Positions 16,556 through 25,732 of a stretch of 64,000 nt of DNA are shown in pieces. Numbering within the stretch: the stretch's first letter is position 1; each line of letters opens with the position of its first letter. The DNA lies in contig CAWKCG010000001.1 in assembly GCA_963847965.1 (NCBI GenBank), positions 124,001 through 188,000 of the forward strand, given 5' to 3'. This stretch comes from Palsa-504 sp963847965. Lineage in GTDB: Bacteria > Actinomycetota > Actinomycetes > Streptosporangiales > Streptosporangiaceae. Both the position numbers and the translations under genes were made by a program. Below the pieces are notes generated by a model that saw only the letters and a list, made by a program, of their open reading frames with translations, had not been told where the DNA came from and did not search any database.

Positions 16556-16690
16556 GCCTCCGACGCTATGACATGGCTCTCCGCGTTGCCATCAGCCGCA
16601 CCCCCCGGATCGAGGTGAGGCTAACCCCACCGCGCTTCCGTAAGGCCGCACCATGGTTCGGCGGGGGCCTAGGCCGCGAGGCTGGGCAGC

Positions 16691-18946
16691 ATGACTAAAA
16701 CCTCACGGGGACCCAGCGTGGAACGAGTGGCCGGGTGGTCCGCCCGGCACCGCAAGACCGCCGTGTTCGGCTGGCTAGTGCTGGTCGTCGCGGCACTAGT
16801 GATCGGTAATCAACTCGGGACAAAGAGTCTGAACAGCTACGACCCAGGGCAGGCGGGAAAGGCCGAGCACGTGCTCGCGCTTCCCGTCGTCCAGCAGCCC
16901 GACAGCGAGAGCGTCCTCATCCAGGGCCGCTCCGCCGGCCAGACGTACGCCACCGACCCGCAGATCCGGGCGGCGGTCCGGCAGGTGGTCGCCGCGCTGC
17001 GGGCGCTGCCGCGGTCCGCGGCCGACATCGAGTCGCCGCTGACCACACCGGGGCTGGTCAGCGGCAGGTCGGCACTGGTGACGTTCAACGTCGCGGGCAA
17101 CCCGAACAACGACGACCAGGCGGTCGTGCCTGCGGCGAACGCGGTCGCGGCGCTGGCGGCCCGCCATCCCGGCCTGACCATCGAGGAGGCGGGCGGCGCC
17201 ACCCTGGACCGCGCGACCGGCAGCGTCACCGACCAGGACTTCCACAAGGCCGAGCTGACCTCGGTGCCGATCTCGCTGATCCTGCTGCTGCTCGTGTTCG
17301 GCTCGCTGATCGCGGCGGGCATCCCGCTGCTGCTGGCCGGGACCGCGGTGATATCGGCGATCTCCCTGCTGGCGATTCCCAGCCGCTGGCTGCCCATCGA
17401 CAGCACCACCTCGGCGGTCGTGCTGCTGGTGGGGATGGCGGTCGGCATCGACTACTCGCTGTTCTACCTGCGCCGCACGCGCGAGGAGCGCGCGGCGGGA
17501 CACGACACGCACGAGGCCATCCGCATCGCGGCGGGCACCTCGGGTCGGGCCATCGTCGTCTCCGGTCTTACCGTGATGGTCGCCCTGGCCGGCCTGTTCC
17601 TGACCGGCATCGACGTGTTCTCCGGCATCGCCGTCGGCACCATCATGGTCGTCGGCGTGGCCGTGCTCGGCTCGCTGACGTTCCTGCCCGGGATCTTGTC
17701 CATGCTCGGCAAATGGACGGACCGCGGCCCGATCCCGTTCCTCGGCCGGCGGCGCACCGCCGCGCACGACTCACGGTTCTGGGGCCTGCTGGCCCGCGCG
17801 GTGGTGCGGCGCCCGCTGGCCTGGGGCGGCCTGGCTACGGTCGCGCTGATCGCGCTGGCCGTCCCGGTGCTGTCCCTGCACTTGGAGGACCCCGGCATCC
17901 ACGAGCTGCCGTCCAACGTGCCCGTGGTCCGCGCTCTGGTCGCCATCTCCGACGCGTTCCCCGGCGGCCCCGAGCCCGCCGAGGTGGTCGTGACCGGCTC
18001 CGATCTCGGCGGGCCGCAGGTCAGCCGGGCGGTCGCCGCGCTGCACGCGGAGGCGGCCACGCACGGGGCGATCCGCGAGCCGATCACCACCGCCATGTTC
18101 GGGCACGACCAGGTGCTGATCGTGTCGGTGCCGCTGGCGGGCGGCGGGACGGACGCCACGTCCAACCAGGCGCTCACCACGCTCCGCGACCAGGTGCTGC
18201 CCGCCACCCTGGGCCGCGTGCCCGGGATCAGCTACGCGGTGGCCGGGCTCACCGCGGGGAACCACGACTTCGACGCCCAGCTGGCCAAGACCGTCCCGTG
18301 GGTGTTCACCTTCGTGCTCGGGCTAGCCTTCCTGTTGCTGGGCACCACGTTCCGTTCGGCGTATATTCCGGCGCTGTCGATATGCCTCAACCTGCTGTCG
18401 GTGGGCGCCGCCTACGGCCTCATGGTCTTGATCTTCCAGGACGGCCACCTGGCGGGGACCCTCGGCTTCACGGCGTACGGCGGGATCACGCCGTGGCTGC
18501 CGCTGTTCATGTTCGTCCTGCTGTTCGGGCTGAGCATGGACTACCACGTGTTCATCCTGAGCCGGATCAGGGAGCTGTGGCTCGGCGGCGCGTCGGCCAA
18601 GGACGCGGTCACCCGCGGCATCGCCCGCAGCGCCGGCGTGGTGACCAGCGCCGCGGTGATCATGGTCGCGGTGTTCTCGATCTTCGCCACGCTGTCCCTG
18701 ATCGAGTTCAAGGTGTTCGGCGTGGCGATGGCGGCCGCGGTGCTCATCGACGCGACCGTGGTCCGCGGCGTCCTGCTGCCCGCCGGGCTGGCGCTGCTCG
18801 GCGAGCGGGCCTGGACGCCGCGGGGCCGCCGGAACTACGGCGCGACCGCCTCGGTGACCTGCAGTGAGCCGCCGCGGGAGACGAACGGGTGGTCGCGGAC
18901 CAGGTCCACCGCGGAGTCCATGTCGTCGGCGCGCAGCACCGAGTAG
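16691..18946 (+). CDS. MMPL-family RND-type membrane transporter
   Basis: 751 residues with the two-half MMPL layout: an N-terminal helix, an extracytoplasmic domain, five or six helices, a second extracytoplasmic domain, then another helix set. Conserved motif VLLVGMAVGIDYSLFYLRR is in the first half and FGLSMDYHVFILSRIREL in the second; the paired Asp-Tyr residues are proton-relay sites in MmpL proteins. It probably exports a lipid or hydrophobic compound. The divergent two-component system may control it. The last 38 codons run antisense over the YCII gene, and this tail looks unlike MMPL sequence. Confidence 0.93.
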   Translation: MTKTSRGPSVERVAGWSARHRKTAVFGWLVLVVAALVIGNQLGTKSLNSYDPGQAGKAEHVLALPVVQQPDSESVLIQGRSAGQTYATDPQIRAAVRQVVAALRALPRSAADIESPLTTPGLVSGRSALVTFNVAGNPNNDDQAVVPAANAVAALAARHPGLTIEEAGGATLDRATGSVTDQDFHKAELTSVPISLILLLLVFGSLIAAGIPLLLAGTAVISAISLLAIPSRWLPIDSTTSAVVLLVGMAVGIDYSLFYLRRTREERAAGHDTHEAIRIAAGTSGRAIVVSGLTVMVALAGLFLTGIDVFSGIAVGTIMVVGVAVLGSLTFLPGILSMLGKWTDRGPIPFLGRRRTAAHDSRFWGLLARAVVRRPLAWGGLATVALIALAVPVLSLHLEDPGIHELPSNVPVVRALVAISDAFPGGPEPAEVVVTGSDLGGPQVSRAVAALHAEAATHGAIREPITTAMFGHDQVLIVSVPLAGGGTDATSNQALTTLRDQVLPATLGRVPGISYAVAGLTAGNHDFDAQLAKTVPWVFTFVLGLAFLLLGTTFRSAYIPALSICLNLLSVGAAYGLMVLIFQDGHLAGTLGFTAYGGITPWLPLFMFVLLFGLSMDYHVFILSRIRELWLGGASAKDAVTRGIARSAGVVTSAAVIMVAVFSIFATLSLIEFKVFGVAMAAAVLIDATVVRGVLLPAGLALLGERAWTPRGRRNYGATASVTCSEPPRETNGWSRTRSTAESMSSARSTE

Positions 18947-19146
18947 CCGCCGACGCGGCCTTCCGCGTCGCCTTCGCGCACGCCGTCGGAGGACACGATC
19001 ATCGACGGTCCGAGCGGGGCGCCTGGGTCGGTCAGGGCATCGCCTACCCTGCCGACCCAGGCGCCGAAGGCGGCCATCGCCTGCTGGCGGCCCTCCTCGT
19101 CCTCGGGCATGCCGCCACCGTGGTAAGTGACGAGGAAACTGGGCAT
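18835..19146 (-). CDS. YCII-related protein
   Basis: 103 residues from ATG 19146, preceded by AGGAGAT. The ferredoxin-like YCII fold is suggested by PSFLVTYHGG, then FGAWVGRVGDALTDPGAPLG, GGYSVLRADDMDSAVDLVRDHPF and GGSLQVTE. Actinobacterial YCII proteins often serve beside sigma factors or AraC-type regulators; enzymatic roles are mostly unknown. It is divergent from an AraC regulator at 19.2 kb. Its 3' end overlaps the MMPL coding region by 112 bases on the opposite strand. Confidence 0.9.
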   Translation of the reverse strand: MPSFLVTYHGGGMPEDEEGRQQAMAAFGAWVGRVGDALTDPGAPLGPSMIVSSDGVREGDAEGRVGGYSVLRADDMDSAVDLVRDHPFVSRGGSLQVTEAVAP

Positions 19147-19220
19147 GACAGATCTCCTTTGTTTCGAAGTGATCATCCTTTATCTTGTCTGAGCGTGGCC
19201 GGCCTGGTTACGGAGCGTCT

Positions 19221-20288
19221 ATGTCCGGCAGGACCGATGTCTTGTCCGGGCGTCCGGGCGGCCGGTACCGTTCGTTCCGAAAGGCGGTACCGGTGGAGCT
19301 CCTGACCTCGCCGCGGGGCGACGATCTCAGCGTGCTGCTCGAGCAGGTCAACGTCCGCAGCGCCGTGTTCTGCCTGTCGGACCTGGGCGCCCCGTGGGGA
19401 CTGCGGGTAGACGGCTCGGCCACGGCGAAGTTCCACCTGGTCCTGGACGGGCGGGCCGTGCTGACCGTGGACGAGCCGGGCGTGCGGCAGGCGGAGCTGT
19501 CGGCCGGGGAACTGGTGCTGCTCCCCCACGGGTCGGCGCACCTGATCCAGGATCGCGGCGATTCACCCGCCCGGCCCCTGGGCGACATCCTGGCCGGGCT
19601 GCCCGCCGAGGCGGTTAACGGGTCCGAGCGGCTGGCCTACGGCGGCGACGGGCCGCGGACCACGTTGCTGTGCGGCGGGTTCGCGCTGGCCTCGGGGCTG
19701 CCGGAGAACCTGCTGAGCCTGCTGCCGGTGATGCTCGTCCTCGACACGACGAGCAGCGGGATCGGCGGGTGGCTGGAACCGGCGTTCGGCCTGCTGCGGG
19801 ACGAGATCGCGCGCGATGCGCCGGGGGCGAGCGCGGTTCTGGGCAAGCTCGCCGACGTGTTCCTGACCGAGATCGTCCGCAGGTACCTGTCCAGCCTGGA
19901 CCTGATGAACGCCGCGGTGCCGCCGACCGCTTCCGGGGACCCGTGCGTGGGCGCCGCGTTGCTGCTGCTGCGGTCGCAGCCCGGCGCGCCGTGGACCGTC
20001 TCCGACCTGGCCCGCAAGGTGGACATGTCGCGCACGGCGTTCGCCGCGCGGTTCCGCGACCTGGTCGGCGAGCCGCCGATGAGCTACCTGGCCCGGGTCC
20101 GGCTGGGCCACGCGGCGGGTTACCTGTCGGCCACGGACAAGACTGTGCGGCAGATCGCGCACATGGTGGGGTACGAGAACGAGGCGTCGCTGTCCAAGGC
20201 GTTCCGGAGGGCGTTCGGCCGGGCTCCGGGCGAGTACCGGCGTCAGCAGGCCGCCGCCCACGGGGTGCGGGCGACGCCGGTCGGCTAG
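19221..20288 (+). CDS. AraC-family transcriptional regulator with cupin sensor
   Basis: Up to 355 residues. The N-terminal half is a cupin-like ligand domain (FHLVLDGRAVLTV, then LSAGELVLLPHGSAHLI) of the AraC_binding/cupin_6 type. The C-terminal HTH_18 pair is strong: WTVSDLARKVDMSRTAFAARF and TVRQIAHMVGYENEASLSKAF. ATG 19221 is used here; GTG 19293 (with AAGGCGG upstream) may be the true start because the cupin begins right after it. It probably regulates the divergent YCII gene through the short shared promoter region. Confidence 0.9.
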   Translation: MSGRTDVLSGRPGGRYRSFRKAVPVELLTSPRGDDLSVLLEQVNVRSAVFCLSDLGAPWGLRVDGSATAKFHLVLDGRAVLTVDEPGVRQAELSAGELVLLPHGSAHLIQDRGDSPARPLGDILAGLPAEAVNGSERLAYGGDGPRTTLLCGGFALASGLPENLLSLLPVMLVLDTTSSGIGGWLEPAFGLLRDEIARDAPGASAVLGKLADVFLTEIVRRYLSSLDLMNAAVPPTASGDPCVGAALLLLRSQPGAPWTVSDLARKVDMSRTAFAARFRDLVGEPPMSYLARVRLGHAAGYLSATDKTVRQIAHMVGYENEASLSKAFRRAFGRAPGEYRRQQAAAHGVRATPVG

Positions 20289-20960
20289 CGGTCGGCCGCT
20301 ATCGGATGGCCGCCAGTGGATCGGCCTTCAGGCCGATGATAAAGGCGGCGGGACATAAGCCGACGGTCCTGCTGGTCGATGTACCGGCGCAGGACAATAG
20401 AGAACGGCGGACAGTGTGCATCTGCGGTGGGCCTGGGCGGTGAATGGTCGGTGGCCCGCGGGCTACGCACCGGCACCCGGTGGCCGCTATCGTCGCGGCA
20501 GAGCAGACAGCGGCCCCATCTGGCCTGGACCGCTCAGCGGCTTTACTTCCTCAGGTCCTGGCCCTTTCTTCCACGCAGATGGACTTCCCGGGCGCCAGCA
20601 CGGCCGGCGGCTGCACCGTTTCGTTGGTGGCATTGCTCGGAAGCACCGGTTCGTTGGTGACATCGGGGTTCCCGGCGGCCCCGCCGCCGCCCGCGTGCTC
20701 CCGCCACCGGCCGCCAGCCGCTGTTCTGAAGGAGTTCTGGGCCCTTATCCCGGGCTACGGCAGTGTCGGGCCGGATCCCGACCGGCTGCACCGCCAGCGG
20801 CAGCCATCCGGCCAATCGTTGGTTTTTCGCTGAAAACTACCGGCATTCCTGCCAGCCTGCCCCTTCCGCAACTTCAGGACGTTGGATGCATACTCCGGCC
20901 GATTCCCATACTCCGAGATCACGGCAGTACTGCTTTTGCGGAGAACGCCTCGCCTAATGC
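20289..20960. other. 672-base region without a recognisable gene
   Basis: No frame here shows host codon bias, a plausible start and a family motif together. An imperfect direct repeat around CCGTTTCGTTGGTGGCATTGC and CGGTTCGTTGGTGACATC (20620-20665) is the only structure noticed. It separates the AraC gene from the 3' end of the propeller gene and marks the start of the rearranged region. Confidence 0.5.
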
Positions 20961-22301
20961 TTACGGCCCGGCGTTCAGCGCGTACACCGTGCCGTTGCCG
21001 CTGCCGACGTAGACGGTGCCGCCCGCCACCACCGGGCTGGCCTGGACGCTGTACCCGGTGGTGTAGGTCCAGCGGACCTGCCCGGTCGCGGCGCTCAGCG
21101 CGGACACCTCGCCGCCGCTGCTGCCGCCGCTGTCGGCGTAGACGGTACCGCCCGCCACCGCCGGGCCAGAGTAGGTGCTGTACCCCGTGGTCGTGTGGGT
21201 CCAGCGGACCTGCCCGGTCGCGGCGTTCAGCGCGTACACCTCGCCCTCGTCGCCGACGTAGACGGTGCCGCCCGCCACTGCCGGGCCGGCGTAGACGCTG
21301 GCCCCGGTGATGTAGGTCCAGCGGACCTGCCCGGTCGCGGCGTTCAGCGCGGACACCTCGTCGCCGCCGAGCTGGAGGCTGTCGGCGTAGACGGTGCCGC
21401 CCGCCACCACCGGGCCGGCCTCGGCGCCGCTTGCGGTGGTGTAGGTCCAGCGGACCTGCCCGGTCGCGGCGTTCAGCGCGTACACCTCGTCGCCGCCGAT
21501 GTAGACGGTGCCGCCCGCCACTGCCGGGCTGTAGTAGACGGTGTTCCCGGTGGTGTGGGTCCAGCGGACCTGCCCGGTGGCGGCGTTCAGCGCGTACACC
21601 GTGCCGCCGCTGTCGGCGTAGACGGTGCCGCCCGCCACCGCCGGGCCAGAGTAGACGGTGTTCCCGGTGGTGGTGTAGGTCCAGCGGACCTGCCCGGTGG
21701 CGGCGTTCAGCGCGTACACCTCGCCGGCGCCGCTGCCGCCGCCGGCGTCGGCGTAGACGGTGCCGCCCGCCACCGCCGGGCTGTAGGCAACGGGGCCGAT
21801 GGTGGTGTGGGTCCAGCGGACCTGCCCGGTGGCGGCGTCCAGCGCGTACACCGTGCCGCCGGCGACGGCGTAGACGGTGCCGCCCGCCACCGCCGGGCTG
21901 GAGTCGATGGGGCTTCCTGTGATGTAGGTCCAGCGGAGGCTGCCGGGCGGGCCGGAGGCGTGCGAGCTGGCGGAGCGGTTAGGCGCGCCGGAGGAGTGCG
22001 GCCCGGCAGAGCTATGGGGCGTGCCGGAGATGGTGATGACCGCGATGACCAGGCCGGTGATGGCGATGCCTATGGCGGTGGCGGCGGTGATCACCGATCG
22101 GCGCCTGATAGCGCGACCCGGGCGGGGCGCTCGTGGTGTCTTCCCGCCTGGTCCCGGGCCGCCGGTGACCGCGCGGCGGTGATCGTCATCCGGAGGAGGC
22201 GCCGCACGCTGCCCATCGTCGCCTGAAGGAGCGGTGAGGCCAGCGTCCGGCCTGGCTCCGGCCTGGCCGACCGCTGAGTATGCCGGTGAGGGCGCGGTCA
22301 C
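20961..22301 (-). CDS. membrane-anchored eight-bladed PQQ-type beta-propeller
   Basis: 446 residues from GTG 22301. A Pro/Gly-rich cytoplasmic start and basic stretch precede one transmembrane helix (SVITAATAIGIAITGLVIAVI, about residues 68-88) and a Ser-rich stalk. The extracytoplasmic part has eight repeats of the type AVAGGTVYADSGG...VYALNAATGQVRWTYTT, as in PQQ/BamB-like propellers. The residues for PQQ chemistry are not identifiable, so it is more likely a binding scaffold. Its start overlaps the kinase stop by 4 bases (GTGA), indicating a coupled kinase-sensor pair. Confidence 0.93.
   Translation of the reverse strand: MTAPSPAYSAVGQAGARPDAGLTAPSGDDGQRAAPPPDDDHRRAVTGGPGPGGKTPRAPRPGRAIRRRSVITAATAIGIAITGLVIAVITISGTPHSSAGPHSSGAPNRSASSHASGPPGSLRWTYITGSPIDSSPAVAGGTVYAVAGGTVYALDAATGQVRWTHTTIGPVAYSPAVAGGTVYADAGGGSGAGEVYALNAATGQVRWTYTTTGNTVYSGPAVAGGTVYADSGGTVYALNAATGQVRWTHTTGNTVYYSPAVAGGTVYIGGDEVYALNAATGQVRWTYTTASGAEAGPVVAGGTVYADSLQLGGDEVSALNAATGQVRWTYITGASVYAGPAVAGGTVYVGDEGEVYALNAATGQVRWTHTTTGYSTYSGPAVAGGTVYADSGGSSGGEVSALSAATGQVRWTYTTGYSVQASPVVAGGTVYVGSGNGTVYALNAGP
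20985..21930. repeat. tandem DNA repeats encoding propeller blades
   Basis: Eight units of about 110-130 bases. Each shares strings such as CCAGCGGACCTGCCCGGT (complement of GQVRW codons) and GACGGTGCCGCCCGCCAC (complement of VAGGTV). Very high nucleotide identity between blades suggests recent internal duplication and possible length variation. Confidence 0.8.
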
Positions 22302-23293
22302 CGTGATCGGGGGACTGCGTCCGCGGGCAGTGGGGCCGCGGCTAGTCCGGGCACCTTGGACGGCGGTGAGACGATCTGGGTTTGCGGGTGACCGGCCGTG
22401 GGGGCCGTCCCAGCGGGATAGTAAGGCGCCAGGCCGAGCGCCTCACGCAGCGCGTCGGCGAAGTCCCGGCAGGACCCGTACCGTTTCTCCGGGACCTTCG
22501 CCATCCCCCGGGCCAGCACCTCATCCGCAGCGGCGGGCAGGCCCGGCCGCCGCGCGCTCAGGGACGGCGGCGGCTCGGACAGGTGCGCCAGCAGCACCGC
22601 CATGCCCTGGTCCCGCTTGAACGGCACCTCCCCGGTCAGCAGCTGGTAGGCCACGCAGGCCAGCGCGTACTGATCGGTCCGCCCGTCCACCGCCCGGCCC
22701 TGGATCTGCTCCGGCGCCGAGTAACCCGGGGTGCCCAGGAACTGCCCGCCCCCGGTCAGGCTCACTGACGCCGTCGCCCCCTTGCTCACCCCGAAGTCCG
22801 ACAGGTACACGTGGTCGGGCCGGCCCGGCCGCGCATCCACCAGGATGTTCGCCGGCTTGACGTCCCGGTGCACCAGCCCGGCAGCGTGCGCCGCATCCAG
22901 CGCCGAGGCCACCGGCGAGATGAACCCCGCCGCCCGCTCTGGCGGCAGCGCGCCCTCCTGTTCCAGCACCCGCCGCAGGTCACCGCCCTGGACGAACCGC
23001 ATCGCGATGAACAGCACCCCGCCGGCCTCGCCGGCCTCATGCACCGGGATGATGTGCGGGTCATCAACGGCCGCCGCCGCCCGGGCCTCGGCGATGAACC
23101 GCCGCCGGAACGTCCCGTCCGCCGCAAGCACCGGCGCGAGGATCTTCAGCGCCACCACCCGGCCCAGCCGCTCGTCGCGGGCCCGGAACACCACCGCAAA
23201 CCCGCCCGTCCCGACCTGGGCCTCCAGCCGGTACCCCGCCAGTAGCGAGCCCGCCCGGAACCCGGCCGGCGTCGGGAAATCCTCGCTCAACAC
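22298..23293 (-). CDS. serine/threonine protein kinase paired with propeller protein
   Basis: About 331 residues from GTG 23293 (or TTG 23290), right after GGGGAGGGG. A longer frame reaches 23491 but its extra part is not kinase-like. Kinase motifs: VGTGGFAVVFRARD loop, VALKIL lysine, HRDVKPANILVD catalytic loop, DFG in YLSDFGVSK, GYSAPEQ. The C-terminal tail is a short Pro-rich segment without a transmembrane helix, so this kinase is cytoplasmic and the sensing part is probably the propeller protein whose gene overlaps it. Confidence 0.9.
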   Translation of the reverse strand: MLSEDFPTPAGFRAGSLLAGYRLEAQVGTGGFAVVFRARDERLGRVVALKILAPVLAADGTFRRRFIAEARAAAAVDDPHIIPVHEAGEAGGVLFIAMRFVQGGDLRRVLEQEGALPPERAAGFISPVASALDAAHAAGLVHRDVKPANILVDARPGRPDHVYLSDFGVSKGATASVSLTGGGQFLGTPGYSAPEQIQGRAVDGRTDQYALACVAYQLLTGEVPFKRDQGMAVLLAHLSEPPPSLSARRPGLPAAADEVLARGMAKVPEKRYGSCRDFADALREALGLAPYYPAGTAPTAGHPQTQIVSPPSKVPGLAAAPLPADAVPRSR

Positions 23294-23725
23294 CCCTCCC
23301 CGCCATCGCCGCACTGCCCTAACGAGCCCTCGGTGCTCACCGGCGATGCGCTGCTCAGGCGGTCCAAGTATCTGCCCGGCACGCCCTGACCGCCAAGGCC
23401 CCGGCGCTGCAGGACCCGGCCAGGCCACGGCACACCGGGCACTGCCTGGCCACTGCCAGCACCGAGAAGGAAGGCATTGCCCTCTCCCCACTTTGTCCCG
23501 CTCTCCACATTGGCCCTAGTTGCATCACCTGATCTCCGACTAAGCAACAGTCGGCGGGTTCCTGGGTTTGACTGTGGCCGACGGCGGGGCGGATCGGGCC
23601 TGGACCAGGGCTGGCGGAGTTGGCCGGCTGTCGGCGTGTCGTTGTGATCCTTCCTCAGTCTCCGTGGATCATCTCGCCTGAGATGATCTTTCATCGTTCC
23701 TGGTGAAGTTGAGGAGGCGCGGGTT
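23294..23725. other. intergenic region between kinase gene and integrase remnant
   Basis: No supported gene. It contains a perfect palindrome near its right end (listed separately). No integrase attachment repeat could be recognised by eye. Confidence 0.4.
23667..23688. terminator. 9-bp perfect inverted repeat
   Basis: GATCATCTC-GCCT-GAGATGATC forms a perfect 9-base stem with a 4-base loop, followed by TTTCATC. It could be a rho-independent-like terminator or a recombinase/regulator site; it lies just before the integrase remnant. Confidence 0.45.
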
Positions 23726-24354
23726 GGCTCTGGCCGCTGCAACGCCATCACCGCGCTGCGCTCGCTGTTCCGGTTCGCCAAACGACGCGGCTTGACATTC
23801 GCCGACCCCACCCGGCACCTGCGCGGCGGCCGGGGCGGGCGCACCGTGCTGCCGATGACTGCTGGGCAGATCCGGGCTGTCCAGAAGGCAGCCGCCACTC
23901 CCGCCCAGCGCCTGGCCATCGCCCTGGCGGCCGTGCACGCCGCCCGCCCTGGGACCATCGCGAACTCACCCTGGACGACATCGATCTGCCCAACCAGCGC
24001 ATCAGCATCGCCGGGCACCGGCAGCCGATCGGCGAGCTCACCCGCAACGCCCTGCTGGCCTGGCTTGACTACCGGCACGCCACCGGGCCCGGCACCGCCA
24101 ACCGGCACGTCCTGATCACGCGCAAAAGCGCCCTGGGCACCGGGCCGGTCTCCGCCAGCTACCTCGCCGACTACCTCGGCAGGGACCAGCGCGGCATCTC
24201 CCTGGAGCACATCCGGCGCGACCGGATCCTGGCCGAAGCCCTGGCCACCGGCGCCGACCCGCTCCACCTTGCCCTGGTCTTCAACATTGACCACACCAAC
24301 GCGATGGCCTACGCCAACGCCGCTCGCAACCTTCTCAGCAGCCCCGTCCCATAG
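23726..24354 (+). pseudogene. decayed tyrosine recombinase (phage/ICE-type integrase)
   Basis: The first frame gives NAITALRSLFRFAKRRGL, then TAGQIRAVQKAA and LAAVHAARP (the region around the first catalytic Arg). About base 23940 the reading frame must shift by one base to continue as HRELTLDDIDLPNQRISIAG and end at 24354 with ISLEHIRRDRILAEALA..GDPLHLALVF..TNAMAYANAARNLL, which carries the expected Tyr position. The N-terminal core-binding domain and a start codon are missing. It is the relic of an integrative element and supports past insertion here. Confidence 0.75.
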
Positions 24355-24524
24355 ACGAGAGTTAGGCACGTCGCACGGAACACCCACACCGGGCTGGAGA
24401 GCTGGGCTACGGAGAGCCCCGTGACTGCTCAGCAGGCGGCGCCGCGCTGCGCGCTGGCCGTGAACATGTCGGGCGCCAGTTGCGGATAACAGATGTAGCC
24501 TGCCGAGCTCCCGGAAGGGTCACC

Positions 24525-24972
24525 ATGTATCAGCCCTACTCGCCCGCCGGGCCGCCGCAGCCTCCAGCGCCCAAGCCGGTGCTGACCGCGGCCAAGTTCA
24601 TGTACGGGGGCGCCGCCGTCAGCGCCGCAAACCTGATCGCCGCGCTGCCCTTCATGGGTGACATCCGCGGAAAAGCGCTGGCGGGCACCCCTTCACCGCG
24701 ACCCCGCTCGCCATCACGGTGCGGTGACAGTCGCCTTCCTCGTCCCGGCCGCCTTGTGGCTGTGGATGGCGCGGGCGGCCAGCCAGGGCAGGAGCTGGGC
24801 GCGCATCCTGTCCACGGTGCTGTTCGTCTTGGCGACGCTGCCGCTGACCGCAAGCCGGGGCGTCGTACAGGTGCTCACCGTCGCGCCGGCCTGGCTGATC
24901 GGCCTTGCCGTGGTGTGGCTGCTGTGGCGCCGAGCCTCCAGCGCGTTCTTCAAGCCGCAGCGCTTGGTGTGA
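24525..24972 (+). pseudogene. membrane module, copy 1 (double frameshift)
   Basis: ATG 24525 opens MYQPYSPAGPPQPPAPKPVL and then TAAKFMYGGAAVSAANLIA and LPFMGDIRGKAL, closely like copy 2 at 25.9 kb. After about 24680 the match continues in a second frame (HPFTATPLAITV) and then a third (VTVAFLVPAALWLWMARAAS...ILSTVLFVLATL...VVWLLWRRASSAFF), ending TGA at 24972. Two small insertions relative to copy 2 explain this. Three or four membrane helices would be expected. It is probably an inactivated duplicate. Confidence 0.72.
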
Positions 24973-25129
24973 GTTCCGCCGCCGTTCTCTCCGCTGTCCC
25001 GGCGCTGACCGGGCGGGGCGGCGGCGTTCGCGAACTCGCGCCGCGGGAGCAGCTGCAGACGGCACCAAGACGATCCTGGCGGTTCCTGCGCAGCACCGGG
25101 AAGGATATGGACATGAAGGAAGGCCGCCG

Positions 25130-25732
25130 ATGAGGCGGCGCCGGGGACCGGCCGCCGCCGGTGACGCTGCGGTCATTGAGAGTTCCTGGCGGGAGCCGGA
25201 GCGGTTCGCGGTCCTGTTCGACCGGCACGCCCCGCACATTCACCGCTACCTAGCCCGCCGCGCCGGCCGCCAGGTCGCCGATGACCTCGTCGCCGAGACG
25301 TTCCTGGCCGCGTTCGCCAAGCGGAACCGGTACGACCTCGGCCACCCCGATGCCCGGCCCTGGCTGTACGGGATCGCCACCAACCTGGTCGGCCAGCATC
25401 GCCGGGACGAGGCCCGCCAGTACCGGATCCGGCAAGCCGCCGCGGCCGAGCCCGAGGTCCCCGGGCACGCCGAAAAGGTGGCGGCCGATGTCACGGCCCA
25501 GGCGATGCGCTCGCTGCTGGCCGAGGCGCTGGCCGCGCTGAGCGCCGGTGACCGGGATGTGCTGCTGCTCATCGCCTGGGAGCAGCTGACCTACCAGGAG
25601 GTGGCCCGGGCGCTGGCCATCCCAGTGGGGACGGTGCAGTCCCGGCTGCACCGGGCGCGCGCGAAGGTCCGCCAGGTCCTGGCCGGTACCGAGGCGGCGG
25701 CGACGTATGAGGAGCTCACGGCCAATGAATGA
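25130..25732 (+). CDS. ECF-type RNA polymerase sigma factor
   Basis: 200 residues from ATG 25130 with AAGGAAGG 7 bases upstream. Sigma region 2 is seen at about residues 25-95 (FDRHAPHIHRYLARR, then DDLVAETFLAAFAKR, PWLYGIATNLVGQHRRDE) and region 4 at about 125-185 (ALSAGDRDVLLLIAWEQLTYQEVARALAI, then VGTVQSRLHRARAKVR). Its stop overlaps the start of the membrane protein at 25725 (ATGAATGA), so the latter is its likely membrane partner or anti-sigma factor. Confidence 0.93.
   Translation: MRRRRGPAAAGDAAVIESSWREPERFAVLFDRHAPHIHRYLARRAGRQVADDLVAETFLAAFAKRNRYDLGHPDARPWLYGIATNLVGQHRRDEARQYRIRQAAAAEPEVPGHAEKVAADVTAQAMRSLLAEALAALSAGDRDVLLLIAWEQLTYQEVARALAIPVGTVQSRLHRARAKVRQVLAGTEAAATYEELTANE

Noticed and set aside
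20416..21012. Plus-strand frames of 130-200 codons before the propeller gene
   Set aside because: Codon use and composition are not gene-like, and they run into the antisense of the propeller.
21195..22226. Plus-strand repetitive frame antisense to the propeller gene
   Set aside because: The repeats come from the blade-coding repeats on the other strand.
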